Source: CALAMD01 sp035301345
GTDB taxonomy: Bacteria; Bacillota; Bacilli; Bacillales; Amphibacillaceae
Length of the DNA stretch: 64,000 nt
NCBI GenBank assembly: GCA_035301345.1
Contig: DATGUM010000016.1
Coordinates: 1-64,000 of the forward strand
Direction: 5' to 3'
Shown piece by piece: positions 25,504 to 33,917 of the stretch. The translations under genes were made by a program, and so were the position numbers. The stretch's first letter is position 1. Every line of letters begins with the position of its first letter. A model generated the notes under the pieces. It was given only the letters and a program-made list of their open reading frames with translations, had not been told where the DNA came from and did not search any database.

Positions 25504-25833
25504 TTAACTATTTACGTAAAGCTTCGCTAACTTTTCCTCGAAAATATCTAAATGAACGATCCGTGCTTCTCTCATCATTTCTTTACCTTCAATGAATAGA
25601 AGGATAACAGGAACTGTAAAGATGGAAAACTTACCAGCAACTGCTTGGATATCGTCTGTGTCAATGAGTCCGAGCTGAATGTTCGGATAATTATTAATGA
25701 TAGCCTCTACTTGAGGAAGTAGTCCGTGACAGACGGAACAATTTTCTCGTGAAAAATAAAGCAAGGAAAACCGGTTATTCATTATAAACGCATCAATTTC
25801 TTCCATTGATGTGAGTGATTTTTCGCTAGACAA
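25504..25833 (-). CDS. Thioredoxin-like protein
   Basis: Cytoplasmic thioredoxin fold of 109 aa with active-site C32-SV-C35 (RENCSVCHG) and the cis-proline region FTVPVILLF. The motif CSVC differs from the classical CGPC, so it is a thioredoxin-like oxidoreductase of unknown partner. The start is TTG (25831-25833), behind AAGAGGTG. It is transcribed alone or with the small membrane protein gene 96 bp downstream. Confidence 0.85.
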   Translation of the reverse strand: MSSEKSLTSMEEIDAFIMNNRFSLLYFSRENCSVCHGLLPQVEAIINNYPNIQLGLIDTDDIQAVAGKFSIFTVPVILLFIEGKEMMREARIVHLDIFEEKLAKLYVNS

Positions 25834-25901
25834 TTAAAACACCTCTTTTACAGTGTCATCATTTCCTGGGAAATAATGGGATACACAGTTTCATTTAACG
25901 A

Positions 25902-26495
25902 TTATTTGTGAGAAGGGCTGTTAGATGAAAGTGAAACAGTCATAACTGTGTGACTTGATCCACTTGCTACAGTAGCACGAAAGGCGCTTTCTAGTCCACG
26001 AAACACACTTAACGTGTCGCCGGACAAATACGTTGAATAATGAGCGTGTTTAACGTCTACGAATTCTTTCATCGCTTCGATTTGACCGTAAATAGTATCC
26101 ATATAATGACCTTGAGTTAACGGATAAAGAGAGAATTTTGCTGCAACATATTGCTTAACATCCTTAACTTTTTCTTCGTTTTGTCTTGTGTCATCTTCAG
26201 CCATAAATACGTCAGCATCAGAATCACCTGGGCAACCAATGGAGTACGTTGACTGAAAGCTAATATGTTCGCCAGTTTGTGAGGCGTGTAAAAATATTGC
26301 CTGGGTAATATCGAATACGTGAGCTATCTTCCCACGAATAGTCGTTGTGACATCGTCTGTATGTAGCCATACTTTTGACGTGTCAGTTTCATTGATTGCA
26401 TTTAAAATAATGTTCACGTAATCATCGCTCATTGCCGAAAGTGTAAAGCTAGCTCCAACAATATCGCGATCTCCTTCACATGCTATTTGGTTCAT
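25902..26495 (-). CDS. ykoF: YkoF-family thiamine/HMP-binding protein
   Basis: A 197-aa protein with two repeated ferredoxin-like halves, as in B. subtilis YkoF, which binds thiamine precursors. Matches include TDTSKVWLHTD, GKIAHVFDITQAIFLHA, YSIGCPGDSDAD and the C-terminal MTVSLSSNSPSHK. The start follows ACGGAGG. In B. subtilis ykoF travels with the ykoEDC transporter; here it is alone, directly downstream of trpA, and no TPP riboswitch was seen. Confidence 0.9.
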   Translation of the reverse strand: MNQIACEGDRDIVGASFTLSAMSDDYVNIILNAINETDTSKVWLHTDDVTTTIRGKIAHVFDITQAIFLHASQTGEHISFQSTYSIGCPGDSDADVFMAEDDTRQNEEKVKDVKQYVAAKFSLYPLTQGHYMDTIYGQIEAMKEFVDVKHAHYSTYLSGDTLSVFRGLESAFRATVASGSSHTVMTVSLSSNSPSHK

Positions 26496-26528
26496 GAAAA
26501 AAGTACCTCCGTTCGTTTAATACATCTA

Positions 26529-27302
26529 TTATAAACTACTTTCAATGAGCTGACGAATATCGTCTAATTTCCCTTGATGTAGTAAGTCAACGATTGTACT
26601 CCCGACGATAACGCCATCACAACTCTTACTAAGTGTCTGTGCTTGTTCAGCATTAGAAACACCAAAACCTGCTAAAACAGGTGTGTGACAATTTTCTTTT
26701 AAGTGTTGTAAATAGTTATATACTTCATCTTCATGAGTTGCCCGTGCACCTGTCGTTCCTGTTACTGAAACAGCATATAAAAATCCTTCTGTTCTTTGAG
26801 CGAGTTCAATGAGTCTTTCCTGCGGGCTCGTCATAGCGGCTAAACGAATGAATGCAATTTCATGGGCTGTTAAATAAGGTTGTAAGAGCGATTCCTCTTC
26901 TAAAGGGATATCTGGAATAATGATACCTGAGACACCTGATTCAGCAGCGTCTTTGGCAAGTTTTTCAATGCCATATTTAAATAATGGGTTTATATACGTC
27001 ATTAAAATAATCGGTACAGAACGTTCATTTTTATTTTGTTTCAAAACGTCAAGTACACCAGGCAATGTCGTGCCATTTTCTAAAGAACGTTCGCCGGCTG
27101 CTTGTATCGTTGGCCCATCTGCTACTGGATCAGAAAAGGGAACACCTAATTCGATAGCTGCTACACCGCAAGATTCAAGGAAAGAAATTTGTTCATTGAG
27201 TGCATCAAGACCGCCGTCACCAGCCATAATATAAGGAACGAAAAGATTTTGATTAGCTTCTTGTTTTTCACTTAACGATTGTGCGATGAATTGTTTACTC
27301 AT
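26529..27302 (-). CDS. trpA: Tryptophan synthase alpha chain
   Basis: 257-aa TIM barrel that releases indole from indole-3-glycerol phosphate. Family signatures are ELGVPFSDPVADGPTIQ with the catalytic glutamate and aspartate, GIIIPDIPLEE and YAVSVTGTTGAR. The ATG lies inside the trpB stop region (8-bp overlap), indicating coupling. It is the last gene of the trp operon. Confidence 0.96.
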   Translation of the reverse strand: MSKQFIAQSLSEKQEANQNLFVPYIMAGDGGLDALNEQISFLESCGVAAIELGVPFSDPVADGPTIQAAGERSLENGTTLPGVLDVLKQNKNERSVPIILMTYINPLFKYGIEKLAKDAAESGVSGIIIPDIPLEEESLLQPYLTAHEIAFIRLAAMTSPQERLIELAQRTEGFLYAVSVTGTTGARATHEDEVYNYLQHLKENCHTPVLAGFGVSNAEQAQTLSKSCDGVIVGSTIVDLLHQGKLDDIRQLIESSL

Positions 27303-28500
27303 AGCTATTTTCCTCCAGTGCTTCTTTTACTTGTTCGACATCTTTGTCACCACGTCCAGATAAGCAAATGACAACTATTTCATCAGGAGACATGTTTTCA
27401 GCAACTTTACAACTGTATGCAACTGCGTGGGCGCTTTCTAAGGCAGGTATAATTCCTTCGGTTTTTGACAATAGTTGGAAGGCTTTTAATGCTTCATCGT
27501 CTGTTGCAGAATCGTATGTTACGCGATTAATTTCGTGTAAGTGGCTATGTTCAGGACCGACGCCAGGGTAGTCAAGCCCGGCAGAAATAGAAAAGGTATC
27601 TTTAATTTGACCGTGTTCATCGTGAAGTAAATGAGTCATCGTTCCGTGAAGAATACCTTTATCTCCAGCAGTTAATGTAGCGGCGTGCTTGCCAGAAGAA
27701 ATACTTACACCGCCTGCTTCAACCCCGTATAACTTAACTGATTCATCATTAATAAAAGGATAGAACATTCCCATCGCATTACTACCACCACCGACGCATG
27801 CAACGACGGCATCGGGTAATTGATTAGCTTCATGTTTAATTTGTCGCTTTGTTTCTTCGCCAATGATTGCTTGGAAATCACGAACAATTTGTGGAAATGG
27901 ATGCGGGCCGACGACAGACCCTAAAATATAATGCGTATCACTCACGTGACTGACCCAATATCTAAGAGCTTCGTTCACAGCGTCTTTCAACGTTCCGCTC
28001 CCTTGAGAAACACTTTTGACTGTTGCACCTAACAATTCCATACGAAAGACATTTAATTTTTGCCTTTGAATATCAACTTCACCCATAAAGACGATACATT
28101 CAAGTCCTAACAATGCACAAACTGTTGCTGTAGCAACACCGTGTTGTCCGGCGCCTGTTTCTGCGACAATTTTATGTTTACCCATCCGCTTCGCTAGTAA
28201 TGCTTGTCCAATCGTATTATTTATTTTGTGGGCACCTGTATGGTTTAAATCTTCACGCTTTAAATAAATTTGTGCTCCACCGATTTTTTCAGTTAAGTTT
28301 TTTGCATGAAAAAGTGGCGTTTCTCGTCCGACATAAGACGTTAAATAATCATTTAGTTCATCTGTAAAGGCAGAGTCAGCCATTGCTTCTTTATAAGCAC
28401 TCTCTAGTTCAATGAGGGCAGGCATGAGTAATTCCGGAACGAACTTCCCTCCAAAACTTCCGTAACGACCGCTATCATCTGGATATTCATACGTTGTCAT
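27295..28500 (-). CDS. trpB: Tryptophan synthase beta chain
   Basis: 401-aa PLP enzyme joining indole and serine. GRYGSFGGKFVPE and the PLP-lysine segment REDLNHTGAHKINN are clear, as are AETGAGQHGVA and CVGGGSNAMG. The start follows AAAGGTGATAT. It lies between trpF and trpA; the length is normal for TrpB1. Confidence 0.97.
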   Translation of the reverse strand: MTTYEYPDDSGRYGSFGGKFVPELLMPALIELESAYKEAMADSAFTDELNDYLTSYVGRETPLFHAKNLTEKIGGAQIYLKREDLNHTGAHKINNTIGQALLAKRMGKHKIVAETGAGQHGVATATVCALLGLECIVFMGEVDIQRQKLNVFRMELLGATVKSVSQGSGTLKDAVNEALRYWVSHVSDTHYILGSVVGPHPFPQIVRDFQAIIGEETKRQIKHEANQLPDAVVACVGGGSNAMGMFYPFINDESVKLYGVEAGGVSISSGKHAATLTAGDKGILHGTMTHLLHDEHGQIKDTFSISAGLDYPGVGPEHSHLHEINRVTYDSATDDEALKAFQLLSKTEGIIPALESAHAVAYSCKVAENMSPDEIVVICLSGRGDKDVEQVKEALEENSYE

Positions 28501-28505
28501 TTATA

Positions 28506-29108
28506 TCACCTTTCTTTTGCTCGTTTAATAAATTTAATAATTTTATCGATATCTTTCTTACCATCCGTTTCGACTCCGGAAGAGACGTCCACGCCAAATG
28601 GATGAACAGCGTTTATCGCTTGCTTAATATTATCTTCGTTTAATCCACCGGCTAAAATAAGTTTCTTTTGCCCGAAATCGTACTTAAGCAACTCATCCCA
28701 ATTAAATGATTCACCTGAACCTCCGCGATATTGTTTCGGCGGGCTATCAACTAAAAAATAATTTGCTGGATAACTTTCAATCATGTCTTCTGTTAATTCA
28801 TTAATAGGTATTGCTTTGATCACTTTTGCTTCCACTCGTTCAGCAACTGTTGCATCTTCATCTCCGTGAAGTTGCACAACATCAAGTGGTACAGCTTTTA
28901 CGATATCGTTGATTGTAGAGACGTCTTCATTAACGAAAACGCCTACTTTTTTCACTCCGTTTGGTATGCTTTCACTTATTTCTTTCGCTTGTTCGACGGT
29001 AATTTGTCGTGTGCTTCGCGCAAAAACGAAACCGATAAAGTCAGCCCCAGCAGCAACTGTTTCTCTAGCAATCTCAGGCGATTGAACCCCGCATATTTTA
29101 ACGTTCAT
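28506..29108 (-). CDS. trpF: Phosphoribosylanthranilate isomerase
   Basis: 200-aa TIM barrel for the third step of tryptophan synthesis. Signatures are KICGVQSPE with the catalytic cysteine, GADFIGFVFA, VQLHGDE, LAGGLNEDN and GVDVSSGVE. Start chosen at 29106-29108, one base after the trpC stop and served by AAAGGGA. An ATG 30 bp upstream would overlap trpC and has no site. Confidence 0.95.
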   Translation of the reverse strand: MNVKICGVQSPEIARETVAAGADFIGFVFARSTRQITVEQAKEISESIPNGVKKVGVFVNEDVSTINDIVKAVPLDVVQLHGDEDATVAERVEAKVIKAIPINELTEDMIESYPANYFLVDSPPKQYRGGSGESFNWDELLKYDFGQKKLILAGGLNEDNIKQAINAVHPFGVDVSSGVETDGKKDIDKIIKFIKRAKER

Positions 29109-29109
29109 T

Positions 29110-29895
29110 TCATGTTGTCCCTTTAATACGTTTAGCAATTGTTAAGTCATCAAACGTCTGCTCTAAATTTGTTGAACGCATAAACGTTTCGCCGATTAAG
29201 ACGACTGAAGCGCCGAAATCCGCTACTTCAACGACGTTCTCTTTTTCTTGCATACCGCTTTCGCTAATTAAAATAATGTCTTTACCTTCGACCATTGAAG
29301 CGATTCGATGTGTTGTCTTTAAATCGACGGTAAATGTTTTTAAATCGCGGTTATTTATCCCGACAATTTCAGGGTTTAACTTTAACGCACGCTCCATTTC
29401 TTCCTCGTTGTGGACTTCGACGATTATTTCTAAATCCTCGGCACGAGCATAATCGTAAAGGTTTTTAAGCGTTTGATCATCGAGCGCTGCGACGATGAGT
29501 AAAATGATATTAGCACCGGCAGCTTTCGCATGATCGATTTGAATCGTATCAATCATAAAATCTTTGCATAAAATCGGCACGTCTACAGCTTGACGAACAG
29601 CGCGTAAGTCATCCATCGTTCCGTTGAAAAAGGGTTCATCTGTTAAAACTGATATCGCGTTTGCACCGAGCGCTTCGTATTTTCTCGCTTGTGCGGCAGG
29701 GTCGACTGCCATTTGAATCGCTCCTTTTGACGGGGAGGAACGTTTTATTTCTGCGATGATACTAATGTTTGTTGATGCTTTCACTCGTTCGCTAAATGGT
29801 ATAACGTCTTTTTGTATCCCTTTTTCAATCGGCTTTATCTTTAATTGTGTCACTTCTTTTTTCTTTTCAGTAATAATTTTATCTAAAATCGTCAT
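29110..29895 (-). CDS. trpC: Indole-3-glycerol-phosphate synthase
   Basis: 261-aa TIM barrel. Key segments are IAEIKRSSPSKG with the catalytic lysine, LTDEPFFNG, VPILCKDFMID, GINNRDLKTF and LISESGM. The ATG follows GAGGTGAG, directly after the trpD stop. It is monofunctional, not fused to trpF. Confidence 0.96.
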   Translation of the reverse strand: MTILDKIITEKKKEVTQLKIKPIEKGIQKDVIPFSERVKASTNISIIAEIKRSSPSKGAIQMAVDPAAQARKYEALGANAISVLTDEPFFNGTMDDLRAVRQAVDVPILCKDFMIDTIQIDHAKAAGANIILLIVAALDDQTLKNLYDYARAEDLEIIVEVHNEEEMERALKLNPEIVGINNRDLKTFTVDLKTTHRIASMVEGKDIILISESGMQEKENVVEVADFGASVVLIGETFMRSTNLEQTFDDLTIAKRIKGTT

Positions 29896-30921
29896 TTAAC
29901 TCACCTCTTCAGTTATTTGCTTACTATAATCAATTAATGTTTGGAGTCGTTTGAGTGCTGCTCCTGAATAAATGCTTTCTTTTGCTAATTCGACGCCGTG
30001 CAGGGGGCTATCTACGAGTCCATGTGCATAAAATCCAAGTGCTGCATTTAATAAAACGGTATCTAAATAAGGACTCTTTTCACCGCGAAGGACGCTTAAT
30101 AAAATATTAGCATTTTGTTTCGCGTCGCCACCTTTAATATCTTCTAGCGTATACGTCGGTAATTTAACGTCTTCAGGTGTTAATGTGAACGGAGTGATTT
30201 TTCCATCGTCTAGTAAAATTAAATGGTTTTTACCAGCGAGCGATGCTTCATCCATTTGCCCTGCACCGTTAACGATGACTGCTCGCTTACGACCTAGTTT
30301 ATTAAGTGATTGTGCCATAATGGGCAATAAATCGCGGTCATATACACCGAGTAGTTGTGAATCGAGTTCAATGGGATTCGTTAATGGTCCAATCATGTTA
30401 AATATCGTCGGTATTTTTAGTGCTCGCCTAACGTTCATAAAGTGTTTCATAACTGAGTGAACGTGAGGTGCAAATAAAAATGATATTTGATTTTTTTGTA
30501 ACATTTCTTCTGTTTGTTCATCTGTTAGCGATAATGAAACACCTAAATATTCTAAAACGTCAGCACTACCTGTACTGCTAGAAATACTTCTATTTCCGTG
30601 CTTTGGAACAGTAATACCTGCTCCAGCTAAGACGAAAGCAGTCGTCGTGCTAATGTTAAAACTATTTGAATGGTCGCCTCCGGTTCCACAGTTGTCGATG
30701 ACATTATCTATTTTTAAAGAATGAAGCGGTGAATGAGAACGAATAACTTCAACGATACCCGTCACTTCATCAGCCGTTTCTCCTTTAACGCGAAGTGCTG
30801 TTAGAAATGCTCCCATTTCTGCTTCGGATGTTGACTGTTGCAAACATAAAGTTGTCGCTTCTTTCATTTCTTCAATCGTTAAATGTTCATTGTTTACTAA
30901 TTTATTAAGAAAACGTTTCAT
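29896..30921 (-). CDS. trpD: Anthranilate phosphoribosyltransferase
   Basis: 341-aa enzyme joining anthranilate and PRPP. DNCGTGGDHSNSFNIST, the phosphate-binding KHGNRSISSSTGSADVLE and NMIGPLTNP are present. The start follows AAAGGAGC. It lies 22 bp after trpE with no trpG gene or fused glutaminase domain between them. Confidence 0.96.
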   Translation of the reverse strand: MKRFLNKLVNNEHLTIEEMKEATTLCLQQSTSEAEMGAFLTALRVKGETADEVTGIVEVIRSHSPLHSLKIDNVIDNCGTGGDHSNSFNISTTTAFVLAGAGITVPKHGNRSISSSTGSADVLEYLGVSLSLTDEQTEEMLQKNQISFLFAPHVHSVMKHFMNVRRALKIPTIFNMIGPLTNPIELDSQLLGVYDRDLLPIMAQSLNKLGRKRAVIVNGAGQMDEASLAGKNHLILLDDGKITPFTLTPEDVKLPTYTLEDIKGGDAKQNANILLSVLRGEKSPYLDTVLLNAALGFYAHGLVDSPLHGVELAKESIYSGAALKRLQTLIDYSKQITEEVS

Positions 30922-30943
30922 CAGGTGAAGCTCCTTTCTGTCA

Positions 30944-32332
30944 TTATTTATCTAATTGGATAAGTGATTTTGCTTTTTGCATCGTTTCTTCATATTCTTT
31001 TTCTGGCACAGAATCAGCGACGATTCCTGCGCCTGATTGTAAATAAGCTGTGTGGTCTTTAATGACGAGAGACCGAATAGCTAACGCGATATTAATATCG
31101 TGTTTAAATGTAATGTAACCGAGTCCACCGCCGTAAAAACCGCGTTTATGACGTTCAAGGTCATTAATAATTTCCATCGCCCGTTTTTTTGGTGTACCAG
31201 AGACAGTGCCTGCAGGTAAACAAGCTTTTAAGGCGTCCATACTCGTACAATCTTTTTTTAGCGTTCCGTGAACTTCAGAAACGATGTGCATGACGTGTTC
31301 GTATTTTTCAATTTTCATATACGTCGGCACACTTAAGCTGTCTTTTTCACAAATAGGTTGAATCTCTCGTTTGCTTAGTTCCACGAGCATTTCGTGTTCA
31401 TTCGTTTCTTTTTTATCAGCTAATAATTCTTTTGCTAGTCGCTCATCCTCATCCTTCGTTAACCCGCGTGCTCGTGTGCCGGCGATTGGGTTCGTCACGA
31501 TGTTGTTTCCAGACGTTTGGACGAGACTTTCCGGGGAAGCGCCAATAATTAAATAGTCTGCGAAATCAACGTAAAACATATAAGGGGATGGATTGGCCGT
31601 TCGTAATTTACGGTAGATTGAAAACGTATCTTCACCAATATTTGCTTGCATGCGCTGGGATAAAACAACTTGTGACACTTCGCCAGCTGCAATATATTCT
31701 TTAGCTGCTGCTACTTTTTTTACGAATGCTTCTTTCGGTATTTCAGGTGTAAAGGAAATTGGTTCTGTATCCGGATCTGCTATCGATACGTGTTCTCCTA
31801 AAATATTTTCAAGCGACTTTAAACGTTTATCAAGTTGTGACTCACCTTCATCATGAAGGTTCGTAGCAATTAAATAAGCAGTTTCCGTACTATGTTCATA
31901 TGCAATTAAATCTTTATAAACCATGAAGTGAACGTCTGGCATATGAAGCGGATCTTCTAACGGTTCACCAAAGTTATATTGTTCCCGAGCGATATCATAC
32001 GCAGTGTAACCAATCGCACCTCCCGTAAATGGTAAAGGTAAGTCAGTCGTTAGTTTTGGTAAGTGATCTGCAATATATGAGAGAGCGTCTACTTGGATAG
32101 TCTCTGTCGTATCTGTTTCGTAATTAATGACGGTCGTCTGTCCATTTCTTTCAATAATTTCTTCATACGGATTAGCCCCGATATATGAATACTTTCCTTT
32201 TTCTTCGTGTTGAAATGAACTTTCTAGTAAGAATTTTTTCTTTCCGTGTAGACGTTTGAAAATAGTTACAGGCGTTAGTGTGTCAGCGTTTTTCTTTAAT
32301 AATTTGTACGGTAAAATATTTTGTTTCGTCAC
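30944..32332 (-). CDS. trpE: Anthranilate synthase component I
   Basis: 462-aa chorismate-utilising enzyme. The C-terminal domain has NPSPYMFYVDF, GASPESLV, PIAGTRARG, HIVSEVHG and PAGTVSGTPK. The N-terminal LLESSF/LLES element for tryptophan feedback is recognisable. The start is GTG (32330-32332), 8 nt after AAAGGAGG. It would need a separately encoded glutaminase subunit (TrpG/PabA), which is not in the window. Preceded by two T-box leaders. Confidence 0.95.
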   Translation of the reverse strand: MTKQNILPYKLLKKNADTLTPVTIFKRLHGKKKFLLESSFQHEEKGKYSYIGANPYEEIIERNGQTTVINYETDTTETIQVDALSYIADHLPKLTTDLPLPFTGGAIGYTAYDIAREQYNFGEPLEDPLHMPDVHFMVYKDLIAYEHSTETAYLIATNLHDEGESQLDKRLKSLENILGEHVSIADPDTEPISFTPEIPKEAFVKKVAAAKEYIAAGEVSQVVLSQRMQANIGEDTFSIYRKLRTANPSPYMFYVDFADYLIIGASPESLVQTSGNNIVTNPIAGTRARGLTKDEDERLAKELLADKKETNEHEMLVELSKREIQPICEKDSLSVPTYMKIEKYEHVMHIVSEVHGTLKKDCTSMDALKACLPAGTVSGTPKKRAMEIINDLERHKRGFYGGGLGYITFKHDINIALAIRSLVIKDHTAYLQSGAGIVADSVPEKEYEETMQKAKSLIQLDK

Positions 32333-32354
32333 GTGTCGTTCCTCCTTTTAAATA

Positions 32355-32640
32355 TAAAAAAGCCCTCTATACATGCGCTTAACATGTATAGAGGGCGAAT
32401 ATAGTCGCGGTGCCACCTCACGGGAGAGATTATGAAATCTCTATCTTATAATCAAGTACGAGACGATTCTGTCTGATACTCTATCCATATAACGGCGGAA
32501 TACCGGACGTCCATACGTGTTATTTCCGGACATCTCTCGTAAGGCCATTCCTTTTTACAAATCATGCTAGCATCTCAGCTTCACTAGCTCTCTGTATTGA
32601 TTATCCGCAAAAAGTACTCTTCTTACTCATTGATTGTGAC
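32355..32640 (-). ncRNA. Tryptophan T-box leader, second (trpE-proximal)
   Basis: On the minus strand the elements run in order: AGAGTA and AGAGAGCTAGTG of stem I, specifier loop GGAATGGCC with codon TGG (32545-32547), the T-box GGTGGCACCGCG (near 32405-32416), then the terminator GCCCTCTATACATG/CATGTATAGAGGGC with six T. Uncharged tRNA-Trp should block the terminator and allow trp transcription. Confidence 0.93.
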
Positions 32641-32689
32641 ATTATTAAATTGTATTCATAAAAATTAAACATAAAAAATCCTGCATCCA

Positions 32690-32935
32690 AATTAAAAGGA
32701 CGAGGAATTCGCGGTACCACCTTTATTAGCACATATGTGCTCACTCAAAGTATTAAATCTCATGATATCGAAAGAGATATTTCGCCAAAGCCTACTTAGA
32801 TTCTCTGTTCAGTTTGGAAGCTCCGAAGTCCATTCATCAACAACCGCTTCCTAGTTCACAGCACCACTAGGTCTCTGGTAAGCATTCATTTGATTACTAC
32901 TCTTCTTCTCAGCATCAATTTTAAATTGTTAATGA
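32690..32935 (-). ncRNA. Tryptophan T-box leader, first (promoter-proximal)
   Basis: On the minus strand: GAGAAGAAGAGTAG and CCAGAGACCTAGTGGTGCTG of stem I, specifier loop GATGAATGGACT with codon TGG (32830-32832), T-box AAAGGTGGTACCGCG (near 32710-32724), and a bulged terminator near 32675-32705 ending in six T. It lies directly downstream of a consensus promoter and upstream of a second complete T-box. Confidence 0.93.
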
Positions 32936-32937
32936 TG

Positions 32938-32966
32938 ATATTAAATGATATCGTATGTTCTGTCAA
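32938..32966 (-). promoter_or_regulatory. Promoter of the trp operon
   Basis: On the minus strand TTGACA (32961-32966), a 17-bp spacer and TAATAT (32938-32943), immediately before the first T-box. Confidence 0.85.
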
Positions 32967-33020
32967 CAGTAATCGTCAGAAAATTATAAATAGATTTTAG
33001 AGGATGTCACGCAACAAAAA

Positions 33021-33085
33021 TATCCTGGCATTTCTTTCGCGTGCGGACAGTTAATCAGCCTTTGGCGAAGAAATGACAGGATATA
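33021..33085 (-). terminator. Terminator of the nitroreductase gene
   Basis: A long stem with one mismatch and one bulge pairs the TATCCTGGCATTTC side with GAAATGACAGGATA and has a T-run on the minus strand. It lies between the nitroreductase gene and the trp promoter. Confidence 0.75.
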
Positions 33086-33123
33086 TGATTTTAAAGCATT
33101 GTGTTGTTCGGTATTTAAAAGAA

Positions 33124-33690
33124 TTAAGCTTGATACGTTGAAAATTTGTCATCAATTGATAATCGTTCACGTGGCTCAGGTGCTTCATCAAAGTATCCGA
33201 GATGGATGAATCCGACAATCTTTTGATTATCTGGAATGTTTAAAATATCTTTCATTTTAGGATCAAACATATGTGGATTCGTTTTCCAAACGACACCTAA
33301 TTTTAATTCCCAAGCGAGTAGCCAGAAGTTCTGGATCATCGTTGCGACAGCTCCGTAATTTTCTTCCCACTGCTTTTGTTTCTCAGGTTCTTCCATCGTC
33401 ACGATTAAAACGGCGTTCGGAATATTCATGTAATCTTCACGGTTTTGTTGACGCTCTTCTGGATATGTAGCAGCAACTTTTTTTGCGAAATCTGGTAAGT
33501 TTTCTTTATCAATAAAAATAAAGTTCCACGGTTGTCTTAATCCGTGAGTAGGTGCCCAGATAGATTTTTCTAATAAGTCGCGGACAACTTCTTCAGTCAC
33601 ACGCTTATCGTTATAATCATTTTTAACGGCACGGCGTTCACGAATGACTTTTTCTACAGCTGAAGGGTGTTTATTTATTGTATCTGTCAT
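33124..33690 (-). CDS. Nitroreductase-family protein (YfhC-like)
   Basis: FMN-dependent NAD(P)H oxidoreductase of 188 aa. The N-terminal RERRAVKNDY and the segment WAPTHGLRQPWNFIFI are typical FMN-binding features, and the C-terminal GFIHLGYFDEAPEPRERL closes the fold. Start chosen at 33688-33690, behind CAGGAGG; an upstream in-frame ATG would add a 26-residue hydrophobic stretch without a ribosome binding site. The physiological substrate is unknown. Confidence 0.88.
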   Translation of the reverse strand: MTDTINKHPSAVEKVIRERRAVKNDYNDKRVTEEVVRDLLEKSIWAPTHGLRQPWNFIFIDKENLPDFAKKVAATYPEERQQNREDYMNIPNAVLIVTMEEPEKQKQWEENYGAVATMIQNFWLLAWELKLGVVWKTNPHMFDPKMKDILNIPDNQKIVGFIHLGYFDEAPEPRERLSIDDKFSTYQA

Positions 33691-33917
33691 TTTAATTCCT
33701 CCTGAAAACGATATAAAAATGAAAAGAATAAATATGTACTTCCAATACAAAGTATAGTATGTAGGCATGTATTAAGCAAGATATCCACAAAGGGAGCTGT
33801 TAAATGATAAATATATTTTTGTCTATTCCGGCAAAAAAAGCTTGCTATTCACTCATGCGTGTGTAAAGCTAAATTAAATCATATAGAAACACTACGAAAA
33901 GAAGGGAGGCTCATTAC

